Source: Streptomyces olindensis (lineage in GTDB: Bacteria > Actinomycetota > Actinomycetes > Streptomycetales > Streptomycetaceae). From it: DNA of 64,000 bases. Under the pieces are notes generated by a model. That model was given only the letters and a program-made list of their open reading frames with translations. It did not search any database and was not told the DNA's origin. Both the position numbers and the translations under genes were made by a program. Below, piece after piece: positions 1-6,975 of this stretch (positions are counted from its first letter, which is position 1; each line of letters begins with the position of its first letter). Where the stretch lies: positions 124,001 to 188,000 of the forward strand of contig JJOH01000095.1 of the NCBI GenBank assembly GCA_000696115.1, read 5' to 3'.

Positions 1-66
1 GGCACGCGCGTGGTGGGCTCGGCGACGATCGCGTCGACGAAGCGGGCGACGGCCGGCGTGGCCTGA
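1..66 (+). other. possible 3' tail of a gene entering from the left
   Basis: The first 21 codons are open in frame 1 on the plus strand and end at TGA 64-66, with every third base G or C. It could be the last residues of a gene that begins outside the window. The minus-strand reading is also open and high in GC3 but has no start codon before it meets the hydrolase gene, so it is less likely. No domain is recognisable in 21 residues, and non-coding sequence is also possible. Confidence 0.2.
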
Positions 67-109
67 CCCGGAGACCACCCGGGGCAGGCCCCACGCGCGC
101 GTGCCCCGG

Positions 110-184
110 CCCCAGCCCCGCGCGAAGAACTCGGCCCCAGCCCCGCGCGCAGCGCTCGGCCTCAGCCCTGCGCGAAGAACTCCG
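110..184. repeat. three tandem 25-bp copies of the hydrolase 3' end
   Basis: Three contiguous 25-bp units lie at 110-134, 135-159 and 160-184. Unit 3 contains the last codons and stop of the hydrolase gene read on the minus strand (Glu-Phe-Phe-Ala-Gln-Gly-stop). Unit 1 differs from it by only a few bases, and its stop equivalent has become TGG. Unit 2 has diverged further. This looks like tandem duplication of a gene terminus. Confidence 0.85.
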
Positions 185-944
185 CCAGCACCGGCGCCAG
201 CACATTCGGCTCCACCATGTGCGTCTGCCCCTGGAGCGTGCGGTACGTGCCCTCGGGTACGGAGTCCGCGATCGCCCGGGCCGCCTCGCGCAGCCAGGCG
301 GGGCTGGCGTCGCCCGCGACCGCCAGGACGGGGACGGCGACCGAGCCCAGCCGCTCCCGGGGGACCCGGCCGTCGCGCATCACGGCGTCGTCGTAGGCGA
401 GGCTCGGGGCGATGGCCTCCATGCCGGCCCACATGGGGGACTGGCGGGCGCCCTGGATCACGCCCTCGGCCAGGCCGGTCAACCGCAGGAACAGCTCGAC
501 CGCGTCCCCGCGCCGCCCCTCGCCGAGTGCCTCCGTCAGCCGCCGGGTGTACTCCGCGCGCTCCCTGGCACCCTCCTCGGACATCGCGAACGGCGTCTCG
601 TACACCGCCACGCGCCGCACCGGCAGCCCGCTCGCCGCCGCCTCCAGGGCGAGCGCCCCGCCCGACGAGATGCCGTACAGGAACGCCTCGCCGCCCACCG
701 CCTCGATCACCGCCGCCAGGTCCTCGACCTCACGCTCCACCGCGTACGGCGCCGTGTCCCCGCTGGCCCCGCGGCCCCGGCGGTCGTACACGACGGCCTG
801 GAAGCGCTCCGACAGCGACACGGCCAGCGGCGCCAGGGTGCCGCCCGTCGACATCGCACCGCTCACCAGGACGACCGCGGGACCCCGGCCGGTGCTCTCG
901 TAGGCGATGCGGGTGCCGTCGCGCGAAAGGATCTTCTTGTCCAT
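162..944 (-). CDS. alpha/beta hydrolase
   Basis: A 260-residue single-domain alpha/beta hydrolase, probably cytoplasmic because no signal peptide or membrane segment is seen. The nucleophile elbow is GISSG at residues 91-95 (Ser93). The acid is probably Asp212 in a VAGDAS strand-end motif and the base is His242 in GQTHMV, giving a complete triad in the normal order. An oxyanion-hole loop rich in Gly and Ser lies near residues 28-35. The fold class is clear, but the substrate (ester, lactone or other) cannot be told from sequence. The gene stands alone, and its last 25 bases are repeated twice more just past the stop. Confidence 0.85.
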   Translation of the reverse strand: MDKKILSRDGTRIAYESTGRGPAVVLVSGAMSTGGTLAPLAVSLSERFQAVVYDRRGRGASGDTAPYAVEREVEDLAAVIEAVGGEAFLYGISSGGALALEAAASGLPVRRVAVYETPFAMSEEGARERAEYTRRLTEALGEGRRGDAVELFLRLTGLAEGVIQGARQSPMWAGMEAIAPSLAYDDAVMRDGRVPRERLGSVAVPVLAVAGDASPAWLREAARAIADSVPEGTYRTLQGQTHMVEPNVLAPVLAEFFAQG

Positions 945-1005
945 GCCTGTTGAGACTGCCGCACGGCACGGTGTTCATCGGTGAGGCGGGCCGTGCGTCA
1001 GCCGA

Positions 1006-1329
1006 TCACGTGACGTCAACCTCGTAGAAGCACAGGTGGTCCTTGATCTCGGCGACGTCCGGCTTCGGGTCCGGATACGCCCAGACGAGGTCCGCCGCGT
1101 CCGGCAGCGACCAGTAGGACGCGGTGCCCTTGAACGGGCAGTACGTATGCGTGGCGGACGGCGTCAGCAGGTCGAGCCGTACGTCCTCGGCCGGGATGTA
1201 GTACCGCGGGGGACAGCCGGTCTCGCGCAGGACCAGTGGCCGGTCGCTCTCCGCCAGGACCTGGTCGCGGTGCACCACGCGCACGTGCCGGTTGCTCCGT
1301 TCGATGGTGATGCGATGCCCTGTCGTCAC
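1006..1329 (-). CDS. DUF427 family protein
   Basis: A 107-residue protein matching the DUF427 family: a short beta-rich fold with a conserved YYIPAEDV segment, a TYCPFKGTASYWS segment and a WAYPDP motif near the C terminus. The biochemical role of the family is not established. The GTG start at 1329 was chosen because AAGGAGG sits 8 nt upstream and the family normally begins just before this point. An open frame continues much further upstream but only as a shadow of the methyltransferase gene on the other strand. The spacer to the divergent methyltransferase is about 80 nt. Confidence 0.85.
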   Translation of the reverse strand: MTTGHRITIERSNRHVRVVHRDQVLAESDRPLVLRETGCPPRYYIPAEDVRLDLLTPSATHTYCPFKGTASYWSLPDAADLVWAYPDPKPDVAEIKDHLCFYEVDVT

Positions 1330-1410
1330 GATCGCCCCTCCTTGGGTAGCCGACTCCACCGGTACAGCGCACGCTGGAGCGGAGTTCTTCCCTCGCCGCA
1401 GGAGGCCACC

Positions 1411-2214
1411 ATGCGCGCCACGGAACCGGCCGGAAACCGCAGCAGCCTGGCCCACCAGGTCCGGTACGCCCTGCGCCACCCGGAGCGCGTGCCCGCGCAC
1501 GCCCGGCGCGCGCTGCGGGACGCCCTGCTGCGGCTGCGCTACCGCGACCACATCGCCTACTACCGGGCCGTGATGGCCTCGGACACGGCGCGCAGCGCGG
1601 AGGCCGCGGTGGGGCACAACCCCTCGCGTGAGGCGTGGACCCGCATCGGCCGCATGCAGTTCGACTACCTGGTGGGACACGGTCTCCAGCCGCACCACCG
1701 CATGCTGGACATCGGCTGCGGCAACCTGCGCGCCGGACGTCTGTTCATCGACTACCTCGACACCGGGCACTACTACGGCATCGACATCTCGCCGCACATC
1801 CTGCTCGCCGCCCAGGACATCCTCGTGGCCGAGAAGCTCCAGCCCAAACTGCCCTACCTGGCGCTCGCCGACGACCTCACCCTCGCCTTCCTGCCCGACG
1901 CGCACTTCGACGTCGTGCACGCGCACAGCGTCTTCTCGCACTCGCCGCTGCACGTCATCGAGGAGTGTTTCGCGCACGTCGGCCGGATCCTCGCGCCGGG
2001 CGGGTTCTTCGACTTCACGTTCGACCGCACCGAGGGTGTGGAGCACCAGGTGCTGCACGAGGACTTCTACTACCGGACGCGGACGCTGACCGAACTCGCC
2101 GCGAAGCACGGCCTGGACGCCCGGTTCATGGACGACTGGGAACAACTGCCGCACCGCCAGTCCAAAATGCGGGTGACCACGGCCGCGGACCGGGCCCGTA
2201 CCGTGGGCTCATGA
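1411..2214 (+). CDS. class I SAM-dependent methyltransferase
   Basis: A 267-residue protein with a Rossmann methyltransferase core starting near residue 95. Motif I reads MLDIGCGNLRAG, followed by an acidic-loop segment YYGIDIS and a motif near ALADDLT. An N-terminal Arg-rich helical stretch of about 80 residues precedes the catalytic domain. The ATG at 1411 has AGGAGG about 5 nt upstream. The stop overlaps the next start as ATGA, so the two genes are probably translationally coupled. The acceptor is unknown, and the HSVFSHSP and FDFTFDRT segments do not tell me whether it is a small molecule, lipid or protein. Confidence 0.85.
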   Translation: MRATEPAGNRSSLAHQVRYALRHPERVPAHARRALRDALLRLRYRDHIAYYRAVMASDTARSAEAAVGHNPSREAWTRIGRMQFDYLVGHGLQPHHRMLDIGCGNLRAGRLFIDYLDTGHYYGIDISPHILLAAQDILVAEKLQPKLPYLALADDLTLAFLPDAHFDVVHAHSVFSHSPLHVIEECFAHVGRILAPGGFFDFTFDRTEGVEHQVLHEDFYYRTRTLTELAAKHGLDARFMDDWEQLPHRQSKMRVTTAADRARTVGS

Positions 2215-2750
2215 ACATCTGTGTCTTTCTCTCCGCCGCCGACCTCGACGAGCGCTACACCCGCCCCGCGCGGGAGTTCGCCAAGCTGCTGGGCAAGGGC
2301 GGCCACACGCTCGTGTGGGGCGGCTCCGACGTCGGCCTCATGAAGGTGGTCGCCGACGGGGTGCAGGAGGCGGGCGGCCGGCTCGTCGGCGTCTCCGTGC
2401 AGTTCCTCTCGGCCAAGGCCCGCCCGGGCGTCGACGAGATGGTGGTCGCCAAGGACCTCGCCGAGCGCAAGAAGCTCCTCCTGGAGAAGGCCGACGCCGT
2501 GGTGATCATGGTCGGCGGCACCGGCACGCTCGACGAGGCGACCGAGATCCTCGAGCTGAAGAAGCACGGGCACACCGACAAGCCGGTGGTCCTGCTCAAC
2601 ACCGCGGGCTTCTACGACGGTCTGAAGGAGCAGTTCCGCCGCATGGAGGACGAGGGCTTCCTGCCCCGCCCGCTCACCGACCTGGTGTTCTTCGCGGAGG
2701 AGCCGGTCGGGGCGCTGGCCTACCTGGAGGAGAGCCGGGGCATCGAGTGA
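2211..2750 (+). CDS. LOG-family (TIGR00730) Rossmann-fold protein
   Basis: A 179-residue protein of the lysine-decarboxylase-like/LOG family, whose characterised members remove ribose phosphate from cytokinin ribotides or other nucleoside 5'-monophosphates. It has the WGGSDVGLM segment corresponding to the family GGGxxGLMG motif. It also has VGGTGTLDE corresponding to PGGxGTxxE, with the first Pro replaced by Val. The Arg and Glu catalytic positions appear to be retained (Glu of TLDE). It overlaps the preceding methyltransferase gene by 4 nt. The actual substrate in bacteria of this kind is unknown. Confidence 0.85.
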   Translation: MNICVFLSAADLDERYTRPAREFAKLLGKGGHTLVWGGSDVGLMKVVADGVQEAGGRLVGVSVQFLSAKARPGVDEMVVAKDLAERKKLLLEKADAVVIMVGGTGTLDEATEILELKKHGHTDKPVVLLNTAGFYDGLKEQFRRMEDEGFLPRPLTDLVFFAEEPVGALAYLEESRGIE

Positions 2751-2777
2751 CCCGGCCCTGATGCGAGCATGGCGGGC

Positions 2778-3467
2778 ATGGCTACTCATGTGATCACCGG
2801 AGCCGGTTCCGGCATCGGCGCGGCCGTGGCCCGCCGCCTGCACGCGCGCGGGGACGACCTCGTGCTGCACGCGCGCGACGCGGGCCGGGCGAAGGAGCTG
2901 GCGGCCGAGTTCCCGGGCGCGAGGACGCTGGTCGGCGACCTGTCGGACCCCGACAAGCTCTCCTGGGCCTTCTCCCACCAGACACTGCCCGACCGCGTGG
3001 ACTCGCTCCTGCACATCGCCGGTGTCGTCGACCTCGGCCCGGTCGGCGAACTCACCCCCAAGACCTGGCGCCACCAGCTCAACGTCAACCTCGTCGCCCC
3101 CGCCGAGCTGACCCGCCACTTCCTGCCCCAGCTGCGCGCCGCCCGGGGCCACGTGGTCTTCGTCAACTCCGGCGCCGGCCTCAGCGCGAGCGCCGGCTGG
3201 TCCGCCTACGCCGCGTCCAAGCACGGCCTGAAGGCCCTCGCCGACTCCCTGCGCCACGAGGAGCACGCGAGTGGTGTCCGCGTCACCTCGGTGTACCCCG
3301 GCCGGACGGCCAGCCCCATGCAGGCCAAGGTCCACCAGCAGGAGGGCAAGGAGTACGACGCCTCGAAGTGGATCGACCCGGAGTCCGTGGCCACGACGAT
3401 CCTGATGGCCCTGGACCTGCCGCGGGACGCGGAGGTCAACGACCTCACGGTCCGACCGGGGAACTGA
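2778..3467 (+). CDS. short-chain dehydrogenase/reductase
   Basis: A classical SDR of about 229 residues. The cofactor motif TGAGSGIG is at residues 6-13, an AGVV segment stands in for NNAG, catalytic Ser is in NSGAG, and the YxxxK pair is in SAYAASKHG. A following PGRT segment is typical of the family. ATG 2778 is preferred because it places the glycine motif right after the first beta strand. An in-frame ATG at 2769 would add three residues, and neither has a clear ribosome site. The substrate is not predictable. The gene follows the LOG gene by 27 nt and may share its transcript. Confidence 0.85.
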   Translation: MATHVITGAGSGIGAAVARRLHARGDDLVLHARDAGRAKELAAEFPGARTLVGDLSDPDKLSWAFSHQTLPDRVDSLLHIAGVVDLGPVGELTPKTWRHQLNVNLVAPAELTRHFLPQLRAARGHVVFVNSGAGLSASAGWSAYAASKHGLKALADSLRHEEHASGVRVTSVYPGRTASPMQAKVHQQEGKEYDASKWIDPESVATTILMALDLPRDAEVNDLTVRPGN

Positions 3468-3492
3468 CCCGGGCGGAGCCGCTGCGTAGGCT
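3464..3492 (+). promoter_or_regulatory. sigma70-type promoter, probably giving a leaderless mRNA
   Basis: CTGACC (3464-3469), a 17-bp spacer and TAGGCT (3487-3492) form a good housekeeping-type promoter. Only 6 nt separate the -10 box from the GTG start of the downstream gene, so transcription should begin at or next to the start codon. No ribosome site is present, which agrees with a leaderless transcript. Confidence 0.6.
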
Positions 3493-3498
3493 TCTCCG

Positions 3499-4506
3499 GT
3501 GAGCGAAAACAGCCAGTTCAGGTTCGGCGCCGCCACCGGTGTGGGGTCCATGCCGGGCGGCGACGCCCGAGAAGCCGCCAAGACCGTCACCGGAACCTTC
3601 GAGGACTTCCCCTTCCTGCCCGAACTGCCCGCCCGCGGCCCCGGCGCGGACATGATCGGCCGGACCGCCGGAATGCTCGTCGAGCTGTACGCGCGCGTGG
3701 AGCCCAGCGGCTGGCGGCTCGGCGACCGGCCGGGGCGGGACACCAAGCGGGCCCGCTCCTGGCTCGGCGAGGACCTGGACGCGCTGGAGGAGTTCACGCA
3801 GGAGTACCAGGGGCCGCTGAAGGTCCAGGCCGTCGGTCCCTGGACCCTCGCCGCCCACCTGGAGCTGAGGAACGGCGAGGCGGCCCTCTCCGACGCCGGC
3901 GCCTGCCGCGACCTCGCCGCCTCCCTCGCCGAGGGACTGCGGCTGCACCTGGCCGAAGTACGGCGGCGGATCCCCGGCGCGCAGCTCGTGCTCCAGCTCG
4001 ACGAGCCGTCCCTCACGGCCGTCCTGCGGGGCCAGGTGAAGACCGCCAGCGGCTACCGCACCCACCGGGCCGTCGACCGGCAGATCGTCGAGCAGACGCT
4101 GCGCGACCTCGTCGGGGCCCACACCGGCGGCCCGGTCGTCGTCCACTCCTGCGCCCCGGACGTCCCCTTCGCCCTGCTCCGGCGGGCGGGCGCGGCGGCT
4201 GTCTCGTTCGACTTCTCCCTGCTCACCGAGCGTGACGAGGAGGCGATCGGTGAGGCGGTGGAGGGCGGCACCCGGCTCTTCACCGGTGTCGTCCCGGGCG
4301 CGGAGGGTCCATTGTCAGACCCTGCCGGTAGCGTCATGGGTGTCAGGACGCTGTGGCGCAGGCTGGGGCTGTCACCGGGGCTTCTCGCGGAGGCGGTCAC
4401 CGTCACCCCGGCGTGCGGACTCGCGGGGGTGTCCCCGGGGTACGCGCGCACGGCTCTCGCCCACTGCGTCCGGGCGGCGAGATCCCTCGCGGACAACCCA
4501 GAGTAA
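3499..4506 (+). CDS. MetE-like (cobalamin-independent methionine synthase) domain protein
   Basis: A 335-residue protein with the C-terminal catalytic barrel of MetE, annotated in relatives as methionine synthase. The zinc-binding pattern is visible: HSC in VVVHSCAP and a later Cys in TPACGLAG. The conserved LQLDEPSL strand precedes them, and the N terminus has the GSMPG loop. It is about half the length of full MetE because the N-terminal barrel is missing. It may therefore be a core methionine synthase using an unusual methyl donor or another thiol methyltransferase. It starts with GTG directly after a promoter and lies 15 nt before ligA, probably cotranscribed with it. Confidence 0.8.
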   Translation: MSENSQFRFGAATGVGSMPGGDAREAAKTVTGTFEDFPFLPELPARGPGADMIGRTAGMLVELYARVEPSGWRLGDRPGRDTKRARSWLGEDLDALEEFTQEYQGPLKVQAVGPWTLAAHLELRNGEAALSDAGACRDLAASLAEGLRLHLAEVRRRIPGAQLVLQLDEPSLTAVLRGQVKTASGYRTHRAVDRQIVEQTLRDLVGAHTGGPVVVHSCAPDVPFALLRRAGAAAVSFDFSLLTERDEEAIGEAVEGGTRLFTGVVPGAEGPLSDPAGSVMGVRTLWRRLGLSPGLLAEAVTVTPACGLAGVSPGYARTALAHCVRAARSLADNPE

Positions 4507-4521
4507 CGGGAGGACGACACG

Positions 4522-6717
4522 GTGGCCGGCGACAAGCAAGCGGAGACGACGACGGTGCCCGCCGAGGCACGGGAGAAGCACGCGCGCCTCGCGGAGCAGA
4601 TCGAGGAGCACCGCTTCCGCTACTACGTGAAGGACGCTCCCGTCGTCAGCGACGCGGAGTTCGACCAGCTGCTGCGTTCCCTGGAGGCGCTGGAGGAGGA
4701 GCACCCGGAGCTGCGCACGCCGGACTCGCCGACCCAGAAGGTCGCCGGGTCCTACGAGACGGAGTTCACGGCGGTCGAGCACCGCCAGCGCATGCTCTCC
4801 CTCGACAACACGTTCAACGACGAGGAGCTCGCCGCCTGGTCCGACCGCATCGCCAGGGAACTGGGCGCGCAGGACTACCACTTCCTGTGCGAGCTGAAGG
4901 TCGACGGCCTCGCCGTGAACCTCACCTACGAGCACGGCCGCCTCACCCGCGCGGCCACCCGCGGCGACGGCCGCACCGGCGAGGACATCACGCCGAACGT
5001 GCGGACGATCGCGGAGATCCCCGACCGCCTCAAGGGCGACGACGTCCCCGACCTCGTGGAGATCCGCGGCGAGGTCTACTTCCCGATGGAGAAGTTCCAG
5101 GAGCTCAACGCCCGCCTGGTCGAGGCCGGTGACAAGCCCTTCGCCAACCCGCGCAACGCGGCCGCCGGTTCGCTGCGCCAGAAGGACCCCCGCGTCACGG
5201 CCACCCGCCCCCTGCACATGGTGGTCCACGGCATCGGCGCCCTGGAGGGCTTCAAAGGCCTGACCCGACTCTCCCAGGCCTACGACCTGCTGAAGACGTG
5301 GGGCCTGCCGACCTCACGGCACAACAAGGTGGTCGACGGCCTCGAAGGCGTCCGGGAGTTCATCGCCCACTTCGGCGAGAACCGCCACTCCGTGGAACAC
5401 GAGATCGACGGCGTGGTCGTCAAGCTCGACGAGATCCCCCTCCAGGGCCGCCTCGGCTCCACCTCCCGCGCCCCCCGCTGGGCGATCGCGTACAAGTACG
5501 CGCCGGAGGAGGTCAACACCAAGCTCATCAACATCCGCGTGGGCGTCGGCCGCACGGGCCGGGTCACGCCGTACGCCCAGGTCGAGCCGGTCACGGTCGC
5601 CGGCTCCGAGGTCGAGTTCGCCACACTGCACAACCAGGACGTGGTCAAGGCCAAGGGCGTCCTCATCGGCGACACGGTCGTGCTGCGCAAGGCCGGTGAC
5701 GTCATCCCGGAGATCCTCGGCCCCGTCGCCGACCTGCGAGACGGCACCGAGCGCGAGTTCGTGATGCCGAGCGAGTGCCCCGAGTGCGGCACGGAGCTCA
5801 GGCCGATGAAGGAGGGCGACGTCGACCTGCGCTGCCCGAACGCCCGCACCTGCCCGGCCCAGTTGCGCGAGCGCCTGTTCTACCTCGCGGGCCGCAAGGC
5901 GCTCGACATCGAGCACTTCGGGTACGTCGCCGCGGCCGCCCTCACGGCACCCCTGGAGCCGAAGACCCCGCCGCTGGTGGACGAGGGCGACCTGTTCGAC
6001 CTCACCATCGAACAGCTGCTGCCCATCAAGGCGTACGTCCTCGACCCGGACAGCGGCCTGCCCAAGCGCGACCCGAAGACCGGCGAGGAGAAGGTCGCCA
6101 CGGTCTTCGCGAACCAGGAGGGCAAGCCCAGGAAGAACGCGCTCGCCATGCTGGAGAACATCGCGGCGGCCAGGCAGCGCCCCCTCGCCCGCATCCTCAC
6201 CGGCCTGTCGATCCGTCATGTGGGACCCGTCGCGGCCGAGGCCCTGGCCCGCGAGTTCCGCTCGATCGAGCGCATCGACCAGGCCACCGAGGAGGAGCTG
6301 AGGAACACCGACGGGGTCGGCGAGATCGTCGCCACCGCCGTCAAGGAGTGGTTCGCCGAGGACTGGCACCGCGAGATCATCCGAAAGTGGAAGGCCGCCG
6401 GCGTCCGCATGGAGGAGGAGAGCACCGGCGAGGACGACGGGCCGCGCCCGCTCGAAGGGCTCACGGTCGTCGTCACCGGCACCCTCGAACACTTCACGCG
6501 CGACGGCGCCAAGGAGGCCCTGCAGAGCCGCGGAGCGAAGGTGACCGGCTCCGTCTCCAAGAAGACGTCGTTCGTCGTTGTGGGTGACAACCCCGGATCG
6601 AAATACGACAAGGCGATGCAGCTGAAGGTGCCGGTCCTGAACGAGGAGGGCTTCGGCGTCCTGCTGGAACAGGGACCGGAAGCGGCGGCCGAAGTCGCCC
6701 TTTCGTCCGAGGAGTAG
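4522..6717 (+). CDS. ligA: NAD+-dependent DNA ligase LigA
   Basis: A 731-residue NAD+-dependent DNA ligase, the replicative nick-sealing enzyme. Domains in order: the Ia domain with the YYxxD-type HRFRYYVKDAPVVSD segment; the adenylation domain with catalytic Lys126 in CELKVDG; an OB fold near residues 330-400; a four-cysteine zinc finger (CPECG and later CPNARTCPA); helix-hairpin-helix repeats; and a C-terminal BRCT domain beginning around LEGLTVVVTGTL. The length is slightly above the usual 670-700 because of an insertion after the zinc finger (residues about 470-540). The GTG start at 4522 follows a GGGAGG-type ribosome site. The enzyme is expected to be essential. Confidence 0.98.
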   Translation: MAGDKQAETTTVPAEAREKHARLAEQIEEHRFRYYVKDAPVVSDAEFDQLLRSLEALEEEHPELRTPDSPTQKVAGSYETEFTAVEHRQRMLSLDNTFNDEELAAWSDRIARELGAQDYHFLCELKVDGLAVNLTYEHGRLTRAATRGDGRTGEDITPNVRTIAEIPDRLKGDDVPDLVEIRGEVYFPMEKFQELNARLVEAGDKPFANPRNAAAGSLRQKDPRVTATRPLHMVVHGIGALEGFKGLTRLSQAYDLLKTWGLPTSRHNKVVDGLEGVREFIAHFGENRHSVEHEIDGVVVKLDEIPLQGRLGSTSRAPRWAIAYKYAPEEVNTKLINIRVGVGRTGRVTPYAQVEPVTVAGSEVEFATLHNQDVVKAKGVLIGDTVVLRKAGDVIPEILGPVADLRDGTEREFVMPSECPECGTELRPMKEGDVDLRCPNARTCPAQLRERLFYLAGRKALDIEHFGYVAAAALTAPLEPKTPPLVDEGDLFDLTIEQLLPIKAYVLDPDSGLPKRDPKTGEEKVATVFANQEGKPRKNALAMLENIAAARQRPLARILTGLSIRHVGPVAAEALAREFRSIERIDQATEEELRNTDGVGEIVATAVKEWFAEDWHREIIRKWKAAGVRMEEESTGEDDGPRPLEGLTVVVTGTLEHFTRDGAKEALQSRGAKVTGSVSKKTSFVVVGDNPGSKYDKAMQLKVPVLNEEGFGVLLEQGPEAAAEVALSSEE

Positions 6718-6975
6718 CGGTTGAAGGCCACCCGATCGGCGCATACCAGATGCATACGGGTGGCCGGGGCGCATTCGGGCAACCGTCGGCGACCGCTGCC
6801 CGTGGAAGCCTTCTGCGGCCTACTGTTGAGATGTGCGCCTGCCGTGCCCAGCTGCGGTCGGGGCATCTTCGTGCTCGGGCAGGGCACGGGGAAGGGTTTT
6901 CCAGCGCGGGCCGCCTAAGGGTTGTCGGGCACCGGGCCGCGGGCGTGGGCACCGCCGGCTGTGAGAGGGACGGGA

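Noticed and set aside
1..66. Minus-strand reading resembling the C-terminal end of a LysR-type regulator
   Set aside because: The body of such a gene would have to lie under the alpha/beta hydrolase on the same strand, and no start codon exists between them. The similarity is over about 20 residues only.
92..103. CACGCGCGCGTG palindrome as an operator
   Set aside because: Alternating CG palindromes arise easily at this base composition, and no promoter or gene start is near it.
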